From assembly GCA_964649445.1 (NCBI GenBank), contig CAZYPS010000002.1, forward strand, positions 1-64,000: a DNA stretch of 64,000 nt, in the 5' to 3' direction. A model generated the notes under the pieces. It searched no databases. It was not told where the DNA came from and saw only the letters and a list, made by a program, of their open reading frames with translations. Source of the stretch: JAGXLP01 sp964649445 (lineage in GTDB: Bacteria; Bipolaricaulota; Bipolaricaulia; M55B111). The position numbers were made by a program, and so were the translations under genes. This document shows, piece after piece, positions 44,340 to 53,301 of the stretch (its first letter is position 1; each line of letters opens with the position of its first letter).

Positions 44340-44370
44340 GAGGTGTAATCAATTTAGTTTCACCTCTTTT
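44340..44370 (+). terminator. Weak hairpin terminator/attenuator between the fused synthetase and acs
   Basis: GAGGTG (44340-44345) pairs with CACCTC (44361-44366), followed by TTTT. The stem is short, so partial read-through into acs is likely. Confidence 0.45.
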
Positions 44371-44408
44371 AAAACTATTTACCAACAAATCAACAGGAGG
44401 GTGTTAAA

Positions 44409-46370
44409 TTGACTGAACCAAAACAATGGGTCAAAGAGGACCCTGATAGAGAGGACGTATTTTGGCCTACTGAAGAGATGAAGGAACATGCCTGGGTTTC
44501 AGATGAATCAATCTACGAAGAAGCGCTCGAGGATCCTCAGGCATTCTGGGCAAAACACGCTAAAGAAGGTATCGACTGGTACGAAGAGTGGGACGAGACT
44601 TACAAGGAGGAACCCTATAACTACGAGTGGTTTGTCGGCGGAAAACTTAACCTGGCATACAACGCAATAGACAGACACGTCGAGAACGGAAAGGGCGACA
44701 AGAACGCAATTGTCTGGGAACCGGAACCGACGGACGAAGAAACCGTCCGTATGACGTATTCTGAACTCCAGGAAGAAGTTTCCAAATTTGCCAACGTACT
44801 CGAAGGCTTCGGAGTCGAAAAGGGCGACAGAGTAGGAATCTACATGCCGATGATTCCCGAAGCCCTAATAGCCATGCTTGCTACGGCTAGAGTTGGAGCC
44901 GCTCATAGCGTAGTCTTTTCCGCATTTAGTCCCGATTCCCTCAATGATCGACTTGAGGACGCAAATGCCAAGGTCCTGGTAACGGCTGATGGTTATTACA
45001 GACGAGGAAAACCGCTGAACCTGAAGAAAAATGCAAACAAGGGACTGCAGGGTAGCCCGGTTGAAGACGTCGTAACAGTAAAGAGAACAGGAAAGGACGT
45101 CGAAATGCAGGAAGGCAGAGACCACTGGTACCAAGAATTAATGGAAGACGCCGATCCCGAGCACGAACCGGCAGTGATGAATAGCAGCGATCTTGCATTC
45201 ATCCTCTACACCAGTGGGACCACCGGTAAACCAAAAGGTGTAATGCACCACGTAGGGGGATACGCCGTACAGGCTTACCTGACGGCAAAATGGAACTTCA
45301 ACCTCCACGATGACGACGTATTCTGGTGCACTGCTGACGTTGGCTGGATAACAGGCCATACTTACATCAACTATGGTCCTCTCCTCAATGGAGTTACGTC
45401 AGTTGTCTACGAAGGTGCACCGGATTACCCCGAGTACGACCGTCTCTGGGAGATCGTCGAGGACGAAGGAGTTACCGGATTCTACACTGCTCCCACTGCT
45501 ATAAGGATGTTCATCAAACAGGGCACTGAATGGCCGGAAAAACACGACCTTTCCAGCTTGAGAGTTCTCGGTACGGTTGGAGAACCTATAAACAAAGACG
45601 CCTGGCTGTGGTATTTCGAAAACATTGGTGGCGGTCGTTGCCCCGTTGTTGATACGTGGTGGCAGACTGAAACGGGCGCAAACGTAATTAACGCCCTGCC
45701 AGGAATTGGACCCTTCATTCCGACTTACGCCGGTAAACCGTTCCCGGGTATCAATGCCGAACTTCTTGACACCAATGGCGATCCCGTAGGGGTAGACGAA
45801 GGTGGTTACCTGACTATCAAGCCGCCCTTCCCGCCTAGCCTAATCCGGGGAGTATACAAAAGACCGGAGAAGTTTAAGGACGAATACTGGAGCGAGTACG
45901 GTCCGGATGCTTACTTTACCAGCGACGGGGCAAGAAAAGACGAGGATGAAAACATTAGAATCACCGGTCGGCTGGACGACGTAATGAACGTCGCCGGACA
46001 CAGGCTGGCAACTGGTGAGGTCGAGAACGCCCTCGGAAAACACGAAGCAGTCGCAGAACCGGCAGTCGTTTCTCGCCCGGACGAGGTGAAGGGAGAAGTC
46101 CCTGTAGCATTCGTCATGCTCGAAAAGGGTGCTGACATCGATAAGGAAACATTAAAGGAAGAACTTATCCAGCTGGTAGACGACACTATAGGACCGACAG
46201 CTCGACCCGCTGATATTATAATAGCCGACGAAGTACCCAAGACGAGGTCCGGTAAGATCATGCGGAGAATTCTAAAGAGCCTGGTCAGGGGGGAAGACGT
46301 CGGAGACCTTACCACACTCAGAAACCCCGAAACTGTCGAACAGCTTCAGGAAAAACTACAAAACAAATAG
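44409..46370 (+). CDS. acs: Acetyl-CoA synthetase (AMP-forming)
   Basis: A 653-residue enzyme activating acetate to acetyl-CoA through acetyl-AMP. It has the family opening with DIDWYEEW-like and FVGGKLNLAYNAIDRH segments, the AMP loop YTSGTTGKPKGVMHH, TWWQTETG, and the C-terminal PKTRSGKIMRRILK, whose lysine is the known acetylation site in this family. The start is TTG, with GGAGGGTG before it. The neighbours are a GNAT-bearing protein able in principle to acetylate that lysine and a SatP-type acetate carrier, forming an acetate uptake and activation module. Confidence 0.96.
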   Translation: MTEPKQWVKEDPDREDVFWPTEEMKEHAWVSDESIYEEALEDPQAFWAKHAKEGIDWYEEWDETYKEEPYNYEWFVGGKLNLAYNAIDRHVENGKGDKNAIVWEPEPTDEETVRMTYSELQEEVSKFANVLEGFGVEKGDRVGIYMPMIPEALIAMLATARVGAAHSVVFSAFSPDSLNDRLEDANAKVLVTADGYYRRGKPLNLKKNANKGLQGSPVEDVVTVKRTGKDVEMQEGRDHWYQELMEDADPEHEPAVMNSSDLAFILYTSGTTGKPKGVMHHVGGYAVQAYLTAKWNFNLHDDDVFWCTADVGWITGHTYINYGPLLNGVTSVVYEGAPDYPEYDRLWEIVEDEGVTGFYTAPTAIRMFIKQGTEWPEKHDLSSLRVLGTVGEPINKDAWLWYFENIGGGRCPVVDTWWQTETGANVINALPGIGPFIPTYAGKPFPGINAELLDTNGDPVGVDEGGYLTIKPPFPPSLIRGVYKRPEKFKDEYWSEYGPDAYFTSDGARKDEDENIRITGRLDDVMNVAGHRLATGEVENALGKHEAVAEPAVVSRPDEVKGEVPVAFVMLEKGADIDKETLKEELIQLVDDTIGPTARPADIIIADEVPKTRSGKIMRRILKSLVRGEDVGDLTTLRNPETVEQLQEKLQNK

Positions 46371-46397
46371 TAACCAACCCAACCGGAGTGATTAAAT

Positions 46398-46964
46398 TTG
46401 GAAATCAACGAAGACGTAGCTAACCCTGCACCTCTGGGCCTAGGAGGCTTTGCCCTGTCGACCTTCATACTAAATCTGGTCAACTCCGGCCTGGTCGCCG
46501 AGGCGTCCCTCGGTATTGTAATGCCGATGGCGATTGCCTACGGCGGCCTGGCTCAACTACTGGCCGGAATGTGGGAGTTCAGGCGCAACAACATCTTTGG
46601 AGCTACTGCATTCTCCTCTTTCGGTGCATTCTGGATAGGTCTTGCCACCTTCGACTTCTTTAACTGGGCAGGTATGGGTCCTAACGTGCCCAAGGAAGGG
46701 CTAGCGATTGCGCTGATTGCCTGGGGGGTTTTCACGTTCTACATGACGATCGCTTCCCTCCGCGAGCCAAAAGCTATCATGTGGATATTTATCACCCTGA
46801 CGATTCTATTCTTCCTGCTCGCGTGGGGAGAATTTAACCCAACTATCGCCAGGATTGCCGGCTACGAAGGACTTCTATGCGCATCGATAGCCTGGTATTC
46901 GTCAGCAGGCGTAATAATAAACACGATGTTCGGAAGAACTGTTCTCCCCTTGGGAGAACGTTAA
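46398..46964 (+). CDS. Acetate/succinate transporter, GPR1/FUN34/YaaH (SatP) family
   Basis: A 188-residue membrane protein with six segments. The family signature appears near the start as NPAPLGLGGFALSTF. It imports acetate (and sometimes succinate) with protons, matching the adjacent acs gene 27 bases upstream. The start is TTG with GGAGTGA seven bases before it. A strong terminator follows the gene. Confidence 0.93.
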   Translation: MEINEDVANPAPLGLGGFALSTFILNLVNSGLVAEASLGIVMPMAIAYGGLAQLLAGMWEFRRNNIFGATAFSSFGAFWIGLATFDFFNWAGMGPNVPKEGLAIALIAWGVFTFYMTIASLREPKAIMWIFITLTILFFLLAWGEFNPTIARIAGYEGLLCASIAWYSSAGVIINTMFGRTVLPLGER

Positions 46965-46992
46965 ATACGGATTAGTTTAATTAATGAACTAT

Positions 46993-47028
46993 AACCCCAG
47001 ACCTATTTCCGGGTCTGGGGTTTTCTTG
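46993..47028 (+). terminator. Strong intrinsic terminator after the acetate transporter gene
   Basis: AACCCCAGACC (46993-47003) pairs perfectly with GGTCTGGGGTT (47012-47022), followed by TTCTTG after a TTTT junction. It ends the acs-satP transcript before secA. Confidence 0.9.
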
Positions 47029-47141
47029 ATTTAACCACTCTAGATAGACCATAATTTGATGCAAGTTTTTCAGTAAACGTTTTTCACCCCTTTAATTTTT
47101 CAGGGAAAACACATACGGAAAATTTACCAGAGTGACTAATT

Positions 47142-49617
47142 ATGTTTGATAAAGTAAAAAGGGCCGTAGACTGGGTCTTTGGCCAAACCAACGAGCAGAA
47201 ACTCTCCCGGCTCCGAGATTACGTCGACCAGGTAAATGACCTCGAGGACGAAGTAGCTGAACTTTCGGAAATGGAAATGAAGGAAAGGACGAAGGAATTC
47301 AGGGAGATGATCTCTTCGGGAACGGATCCGGACGACCTGATCCCCGAAGCTTTTGCCCTGGTCCGAGAAGCTGCCAGAAGAAAGACAGACATGAGACCCT
47401 ACGACGTCCAGATCATTGGTGCAGTAGCTCTACACCAGAGAAGGATAGCGGAAATGGCAACCGGCGAAGGGAAAACCCTGGTAGCCACCATGCCCGCTTA
47501 TTTAAACGGCCTTACAGGCCAGGTTCATATAGCAACTGTAAACGATTACCTGGCTGAGCGTGACCGAAACTGGATGGGTCCAATCTACGAGACTCTTGGT
47601 CTGGATGTATCTGTAATCCAGGAAGACATGGACATAGAAGCACGCAAACAGGCCTACGAAGCTGATATTGTCTACGGTACCGCGAACCAGTTTGGGTTCG
47701 ATTACTTAAGAGATAATATGGTTATGTCGGAAGAACAACGGGTAGGGGCAAACCGGGATTTCGCAATTATTGACGAGATAGACAGTATACTGATAGATGA
47801 AGCCCGAACCCCGCTTATCATTTCGGGCTCCACTGAAGAATCCACCAAACTCTACAAACGATTTGCCCGTCTTGCGCCCCGCTTTAATAAGGGTCAGGAC
47901 TACGAAGTCGACGAGAAAAACCAGTCAATCTCTCTCACCGACGAAGGAGCAAACAAGGCGGAAAGATTCCTCCATCTCGACGACCTCTATTCTCCCGAAA
48001 ATATCACCATGCTCCACCACCTAAAAACCTCCCTGAAAGCAGAAGAGTTCTTCCAAAAGGACGAGGATTACATAATCCAGGACGGAGGGGTAGTTCTGGT
48101 GGACGAATTCACCGGCAGGTTAATGCCGGACAGGAGATTGTCCGAGGGCTTACACCAGGCAATAGAGGCAAAAGAAGGGATGATGGTCCAGAAGGAGAAC
48201 CAGACTTTCGCCCAGGTAACGCTTCAGAATTTCTTTCTCCTGTACGACGGGTTAAGCGGAATGACGGGAACGGCAAAAACGGAGGAAGACGAGTTCGAAG
48301 ATATCTACGATCTCGACGTAGTGGTAGTCCCGACAAACGAGCCACTACGAAGGGACCACAAGCCTGACGTAATCTTTAAAACCAAAAAAGCAAAGTACGA
48401 AGCAGTCGCCGAAGAAGTCGAAAGGCTTCACGAGAAGGGACGTCCTGTCCTCGTCGGCACCAATGCAATCGAAAAATCGGAACGGTTGAGTTCTCTTCTG
48501 GACAAACGTGGATTACCTCACGAAGTACTAAATGCCAAAAATCACGCTAGGGAGGCCGAAATAATAAAAGACGCAGGACAACGGGGAGCTATAACTATAG
48601 CAACCAACATGGCAGGAAGGGGTACGGATATAAAACTGGGTGACGGAGTTGCCGAACTGGGCGGCCTCCACGTCTTAGGGACTCAGAGACACGAAAGTCG
48701 GAGAATCGATAACCAGCTCCGGGGCCGAGCCGGTCGCCAGGGAGACCCGGGATCTTCTCAGTTTTACCTTTCGTTAGAAGACGATNNNNNNNNNNNNNNN
48801 NNNNNNNNNNNNNNNNNNNNNNNNNNNNNNNNNNNNNNNNNNNNNNNNNNNNNNNNNNNNNNNNNNNNNNNNNNNNNNNNNNNNNAGCAGCTGGGAAGAA
48901 ATTGATAGCTATCTCCGTCCGGTCCTAACGGACTTTACGGAAGACCTCTTAGAGCAATACGGCCTGGAGGACGGAGGAGAGGAAGAAAGGATAGAGGATC
49001 TGGAGAAGGAACTTGTTGAGTTTCAGAATTCTCCTGACGACCGGTCGCTAAATAAAGACAATGCTTTGCAGGACTCAATAAAAGAAATAGTAGTAGCAAA
49101 CTGGGAAAACCAGTTGGAGAAGTTTAAAGAAGCAAACCAGGTTTCCCCGGAGCTAATAAAATCGATAATCATCAAAATTATCGATAGAGAATGGCGCCAG
49201 CACCTCTACGTTATTGACGATCTTAAAGCAGGAGTAGGTTGGTCTTCCTACGGAGGCAAGGACCCTCTGGTTGAGTTCAAGCGCGAGTCCTTCCGCTTGT
49301 TCCAGGACATGAGACAGGAACTGAGACGGGAGATAATAGAATTACTCGTAAAATCTCGGTTGGACATCAAGGGCTCAAAAGAACCCGTTGAATCGGAAGT
49401 GGACACATCGAAATTCAATTTCCAGGCGGATGAAGGTAGTTCTGGTTTGCCCGATAAAAAAGCAAGCCAGGAAAAAGGCTCTCCCAACCGACAAACAGAC
49501 TCCAACAATTCAACCCAGCAAGAACAGAGAATCGTAGAAGAAGAACCTGGCAGGAACGATCCATGCCCCTGTGGTAGCGGGAAGAAGTACAAGTATTGCT
49601 GCGGTGCTAACGACTAA
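47142..49617 (+). CDS. secA: Preprotein translocase ATPase SecA, interrupted by assembly gap
   Basis: The motor that drives proteins through SecYEG. Before the gap: Walker A ATGEGKTLVATMPAYLN near residue 105, VNDYLAERD, DEIDSILIDEARTPLIISG, TIATNMAGRGTDIKLG and RGRAGRQGDPGSSQFYLSLEDD. After the gap: the helical scaffold with IIDREWRQHLYVIDDLKAGVGWSSYGGKDPLVEFK, a low-complexity linker, and the zinc-binding tail RNDPCPCGSGKKYKYCCG that also binds SecB-like partners. The frame changes by one across the 100 N, which only reflects the arbitrary gap length. By family comparison about 100 codons are missing. GAGTGA precedes the ATG. Confidence 0.95.
48786..48885. other. Assembly gap (100 N)
   Basis: Exactly 100 N inside secA. 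The reading frame is offset by one base across it, so its true length is not 100. The missing part corresponds to the end of motor domain 2 and the start of the helical scaffold domain. Confidence 0.95.
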
Positions 49618-49634
49618 TACTTTCTATCGCTTTG

Positions 49635-49662
49635 TTGAATTATCCCTAATCTATGGTATAAT
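49635..49662 (+). promoter_or_regulatory. Strong sigma-A-type promoter with extended -10
   Basis: TTGAAT (49635-49640), a 16-base spacer and a perfect TATAAT (49657-49662), preceded by TG at 49654-49655, which makes an extended -10. It should start transcription near 49669, about 30 bases before the small peptide gene. Confidence 0.75.
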
Positions 49663-49701
49663 ACTTTTGATATTTAAGAACACAAAAGGGAGGTGTTCTT
49701 C

Positions 49702-49794
49702 ATGACAGTTACGACAGCTTTTGTACTGGGTTTCTTTTGGTCTCTTTGGGCAGCGGCTTTCCTCTCATTTCTGGGAGGATGCGGAATTTGTTAA
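49702..49794 (+). CDS. Thirty-residue hydrophobic peptide
   Basis: A short gene encodes 30 residues: MTVTTAFVLGF, a continuous hydrophobic stretch with two tryptophans, and the end FLGGCGIC. One membrane span is predicted, with two cysteines next to the membrane. Expression looks intended: a near-consensus extended -10 promoter and a strong ribosome site (GGGAGGTG, six bases before the ATG). I know of no family. It could be a small membrane subunit or modulator. The unknown exported protein gene begins 38 bases downstream and is probably co-transcribed. Confidence 0.65.
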   Translation: MTVTTAFVLGFFWSLWAAAFLSFLGGCGIC

Positions 49795-49832
49795 CCAGGC
49801 AGGAAAAACACTCATTTAATTAGGTGATTTTA

Positions 49833-50606
49833 TTGTCGAAAAAGAGTGTTCTTTATCTAGGGGTTATATTAGTAGTTTCCCTGTTTCTCTTGGTTAATTC
49901 CGCAGCCGGGGAAGAAATTGAGGATAAATTATCAAGTATCATCCAGCAACGGCTTGGTCTGGACTCTGGGATTTATCAAGTTATCGAAACCGAATATCAG
50001 AGAGAAAGGGTAGTACTGGTTGTGATATTCGGCGACGAAAGGGTATACAGAAGTTCCCTGGGGTCCGATATTAAGTCGAAGCTAAAAGAACACGAGGGTG
50101 AAAACCCGGTAGCTATTTCCGTTCTAACCAGGAACAGAGAGGTAGATTTCCAACCTTACGCTTTGAGGATCATTCAAAACGGAGAAGCCTCACAGGCTAA
50201 CAAGGTATTTGGAATAACGAACGGTTTTAAAGAGGGCAGATTGCCCGAGAAAGTCCCGATTGACGATGAAGTCTTCTGGGGAAGCAAAGGAGTCATTACA
50301 CTTGGAAGTTCGTTTGATACGTCCGCTCCTTTCAGAATAAAGTACGGTACAACAAGCGCACATTTCTCACTGGGAACCCCACAGGCCGAAGTACAGCAGG
50401 AAGAGAAACAGGAATTAAGTAAGGAAACTCCAGAGGAAGGCGAGGGGTTACAAAGTCAAGAGTTCCAAGAAAGCGAGACCTCTTCTCCTGAGAGGGAAGA
50501 ACGAAGTTCTCCTCCTGTCAGCAATAAGAGTTCGAAATCGGGACAGGGTATGGCTTTGCTGGCTCAATTTGGAACCTTGTTAGCAATCACTCTTTCATTT
50601 CTCTAA
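49833..50606 (+). CDS. Exported protein of unknown function with hydrophobic C-terminus
   Basis: A 257-residue protein from the TTG start at 49833, which has AGGTGA six bases before it; an upstream GTG in frame has no spacing for a ribosome site. Residues about 4-27 form a signal peptide ending NSAAGEE. The globular part (about 30-170) is mixed alpha/beta with no motif I recognise. A Glu/Ser/Pro-rich linker follows (about 175-235), and the last 19 residues are hydrophobic without a positive end. This gives an N-terminal export signal, a folded domain, a flexible stalk and a C-terminal anchor, so a surface-exposed protein is plausible. It probably shares a promoter with the 30-residue peptide. 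Confidence 0.65.
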   Translation: MSKKSVLYLGVILVVSLFLLVNSAAGEEIEDKLSSIIQQRLGLDSGIYQVIETEYQRERVVLVVIFGDERVYRSSLGSDIKSKLKEHEGENPVAISVLTRNREVDFQPYALRIIQNGEASQANKVFGITNGFKEGRLPEKVPIDDEVFWGSKGVITLGSSFDTSAPFRIKYGTTSAHFSLGTPQAEVQQEEKQELSKETPEEGEGLQSQEFQESETSSPEREERSSPPVSNKSSKSGQGMALLAQFGTLLAITLSFL

Positions 50607-50636
50607 GTGTAAGGTCGGAACAAAGCCAAAAGAACT

Positions 50637-50668
50637 AAAAACTGGGGCAGGTTGTATCCTGCCCCAGT
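50637..50668 (-). terminator. Intrinsic terminator after gcvH
   Basis: ACTGGGGCAGG (50641-50651) pairs perfectly with CCTGCCCCAGT (50658-50668). On the minus strand it is followed by TTTTTAGTTCTTTT. It ends gcvH, and may also stop transcripts arriving from the plus-strand gene that ends at 50606. Confidence 0.88.
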
Positions 50669-50692
50669 AAAAGCCTTACTATTATCTCTCAA

Positions 50693-51076
50693 TTAAGACT
50701 CTTCCTTTTTAAATTCTTCGTACTCGGTCTCTCCCAGTAGAGTATCTAGTTCCGACTTATCTTCCATATCAAGTTTCAAAAGCCAGCCTGAATCGAACGG
50801 GGATTCATTTATCTTCTCCGGTTCACCTTCAAGGGTCTCATTGACCTCTACCACTTTACCGCTGACCGGTGCCTCAACGTCCGAAACCGATTTTACTGAC
50901 TCGATAACCACCATTTCCTCTCCCTTAGAATACTCTTCTCCCTCATCAGGCAGTTCGACGAATACGATATCTCCTAACTCTTTCTGAGCAAAGCCAGTAA
51001 TGCCAATTGTGGCGGTTTGACCCTCAACACTTACCCAATCATGATTTTCAGTATACTTAATATCTCCTTCGACCAT
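50693..51076 (-). CDS. gcvH: Glycine cleavage system H protein
   Basis: A 127-residue lipoyl carrier. The lipoylated lysine is in VVIESVKSVSDVEAPVSG, and the N-terminal YTENHDWVSVEGQTATIGITGFAQKELGDIVFVELP is diagnostic. It shuttles the aminomethyl group of glycine between the P, T and L proteins, or it can serve as a donor in lipoate transfer. No other gcv gene lies in the window, so it is a stand-alone copy with its own terminator. GGAGGT precedes the ATG. I see no glycine riboswitch upstream. Confidence 0.95.
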   Translation of the reverse strand: MVEGDIKYTENHDWVSVEGQTATIGITGFAQKELGDIVFVELPDEGEEYSKGEEMVVIESVKSVSDVEAPVSGKVVEVNETLEGEPEKINESPFDSGWLLKLDMEDKSELDTLLGETEYEEFKKEES

Positions 51077-51223
51077 AATACCTCCTCTTTTGCAAGATTG
51101 TAGTTAATTATAGCTATGTTGCAACCTGGAAGCCAACTTAAGCCCTTACCCGGATGGATACCAGCAACTTGTTTTTTCATTGCAACCTATAACCCGATTA
51201 ATTATATTTTATCGGTGAAATTA

Positions 51224-52225
51224 ATGGATTGTGTAATTCTTGCAGCGGGCAAGGGTACCCGCATGAAATCAACGACGCCGAAAGTACTGCACGAAATTGG
51301 CGGGTTGCCACTAATTGAACATTTACTGGAAACAATCAATCCCTTAGAATTGTCTCAAGTTATCGTGGTCGTCGGATATAAGGAACAGTTAGTTAAAAAT
51401 ACTTTATCGAACCGAGAAGTCGAATTCTCTGTCCAGAAAGTCCAGAAAGGCACGGCTCACGCTCTCCAGCAGGCAAAAGGGGAAATTGAGAGCGATGATT
51501 TCATGGTTATTCCCGGCGATCTCCCCTTAGTAAAAACTTCTTCGCTTAAAAAGTTTATTAATTTTGCAAATAATGAAAAAGCCGATCTTTCGCTTCTCAC
51601 TGTAAGTAGAGATGACCCCTGCGGCTACGGAAGGGTCAAAAGGTCAAGCAACGGTGATCTGGAAGAGATAGTCGAGGAACAAGATGCTACGGAAGAAGAG
51701 AAAAAAATAAAAGAAATTAATGCGGGAATCTATCTCCTGCCCAATCGGGGGGACCTCTGGCAAGAACTCGACTCGATAGGTTCGGAAAATGCTCAGGGCG
51801 AATATTATCTGACCGACCTGGTAAAACACTTTGCCACGAAGGGCAAAAAAACCGTGGCTTTCCAGGCTGAAAGACCAGAAGAATTCCTGGGTGTAAATAC
51901 CAGGCAGGACCTCGTTTCCGCGGGCAAGGTACTTAATCGAAGAAAAATAGACTCGCTACTTGATTCCGGAGTTACCATTGTAGACCCGAACACAACGATT
52001 ATTGAAACTAAGGCAAATTTAGACCGGGACACGATTATAGAGCCGTTCACTATAATCAGAGGAGAAACTACAATCGGAACGAACTCCAGAATAGGTCCCC
52101 ACGTTGAGATTTTAGACAGCAAAATCGGTGAGTCCGTAAGACTGAGTCACTCAGTTGTAGAGAAGGCCACGATACGGGACAATAGGGAAATAGAACCATT
52201 TAGTTTTCTTGGGCCTGATAGATAA
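51224..52225 (+). CDS. glmU: GlmU-like UDP-GlcNAc pyrophosphorylase lacking most of the acetyltransferase domain
   Basis: The N-terminal nucleotidyltransferase domain is complete: VILAAGKGTRMKSTTPKVLHEIGG, QKGTAHALQQAK, PGDLPLV, GYGRVKR, NAGIYL and a late LGVNTRQDL. A short left-handed beta-helix (about residues 245-333) follows and then stops. Full GlmU is about 455 residues; this has 333. The part that carries the acetyltransferase active site (the catalytic His and CoA-binding residues after about residue 330) is absent. The next gene begins 70 bases later, so there is no room for a frame-shifted remainder. The start at 51224 has GGTGA upstream; a longer reading adds 36 unrelated residues. 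It sits in the usual glmU-prs-rplY order. Confidence 0.88.
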   Translation: MDCVILAAGKGTRMKSTTPKVLHEIGGLPLIEHLLETINPLELSQVIVVVGYKEQLVKNTLSNREVEFSVQKVQKGTAHALQQAKGEIESDDFMVIPGDLPLVKTSSLKKFINFANNEKADLSLLTVSRDDPCGYGRVKRSSNGDLEEIVEEQDATEEEKKIKEINAGIYLLPNRGDLWQELDSIGSENAQGEYYLTDLVKHFATKGKKTVAFQAERPEEFLGVNTRQDLVSAGKVLNRRKIDSLLDSGVTIVDPNTTIIETKANLDRDTIIEPFTIIRGETTIGTNSRIGPHVEILDSKIGESVRLSHSVVEKATIRDNREIEPFSFLGPDR

Positions 52226-52295
52226 ATCAAGTTTCGAGCCAATTCCGAAGTTAGGAACAACAAAAAATTAATCCAATTAACCCGAGGAGATAAAA

Positions 52296-53243
52296 TTGCA
52301 GGATCTTAAAATTATCGCAGGAAATTCAAACCCCGAATTAGCAGAAGAAATTGTTTCTAACCTGGATAAAGAGCTAACGGAAGCTTCAGTAGACAGGTTC
52401 CCTGATGGAGAAGTACATGTACATATACAGGAAACAGTAAGGGGTGCGTCGGTCTTCGTCGTTCAGTCCATCTCACCACCCGTTAACGAAAACTTGGTTG
52501 AACTGCTCCTGATGATAGACGCGCTAAAGAGAGCTTCGGCCAAGCAAATAGCGGCTGTCATCCCTTATTACGGTTATGCCCGACAGGACAGAAAACAGAC
52601 CGGCAGGGTACCGATTAGTGCAAAACTGGTAGCAAACGTTATATCAACCGCCGGAGCTGACAGGATCCTAACAGTAGATCTACATGCGGGACAGATCCAA
52701 GGTTTCTTCGACATTCCCGTAGACAACCTGCGAGGGGACCCTGTTTTAGCAAAAACCTTAAATAACGAGTTATCCTCCGAAGAGGGTGTAGTAGTAAGTC
52801 CGGATGTAGGTGGAGCAAAAAGGGCAAGGAAAGTATCTCAAAAACTAAACGTTCCACTTGCCATAGTTGAGAAGAAGAGAAACAGAAAGGACGGGGGTGT
52901 GGAAGTTCTAAATCTGATCGGCGACGTAGAATCCAAACGTTGCTTGGTGGTAGATGATATAATTAGTACTGCGGGCACATTAACAGAAGTGGCGGAAATA
53001 CTTGATGAAAGGGGGGCCAGACGTATAGAGGCAATTTGTACACACGGTATTTTCGCGGAGAATGCCCTGGATTCGATCGAAGAATCTCCAATTAGTTCCG
53101 TTACAGTAACAAACACTATCCAGAATCCAGAAGCAAGGAAAGCAAACTTTATAAACTACATCTCCGTTGGTGATTTATTCGCCAAAACGATAAAACGAAT
53201 TTACGAGGAAAAATCGGTGTCGACTTTGTTCCCCCACTCCTAA
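52296..53243 (+). CDS. prs: Ribose-phosphate pyrophosphokinase
   Basis: A 315-residue class I enzyme that makes PRPP from ribose-5-phosphate and ATP for nucleotide, histidine and NAD synthesis. It has MIDALKRASAKQIAAVIPYYGYARQDRK, the LTVDLHAGQIQGFFDIPVDN ribose-binding region and the PRPP loop CLVVDDIISTAGTL. The start is TTG with GAGGAGA before it. It follows glmU and precedes rplY as in many Firmicutes. Its product is also the substrate of the nicotinate phosphoribosyltransferase encoded at the end of the window. Confidence 0.97.
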   Translation: MQDLKIIAGNSNPELAEEIVSNLDKELTEASVDRFPDGEVHVHIQETVRGASVFVVQSISPPVNENLVELLLMIDALKRASAKQIAAVIPYYGYARQDRKQTGRVPISAKLVANVISTAGADRILTVDLHAGQIQGFFDIPVDNLRGDPVLAKTLNNELSSEEGVVVSPDVGGAKRARKVSQKLNVPLAIVEKKRNRKDGGVEVLNLIGDVESKRCLVVDDIISTAGTLTEVAEILDERGARRIEAICTHGIFAENALDSIEESPISSVTVTNTIQNPEARKANFINYISVGDLFAKTIKRIYEEKSVSTLFPHS

Positions 53244-53301
53244 TATAATTGTGTGAAGCAAAACGGATTTAGAAAAAGAAATTCAAAGAAAGGTGATATT
53301 G

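Noticed and set aside
51077..51223. Glycine riboswitch before gcvH and direct TTGCAACCT repeats
   Set aside because: No tandem aptamer pattern; two short repeats of nine bases are compatible with chance.
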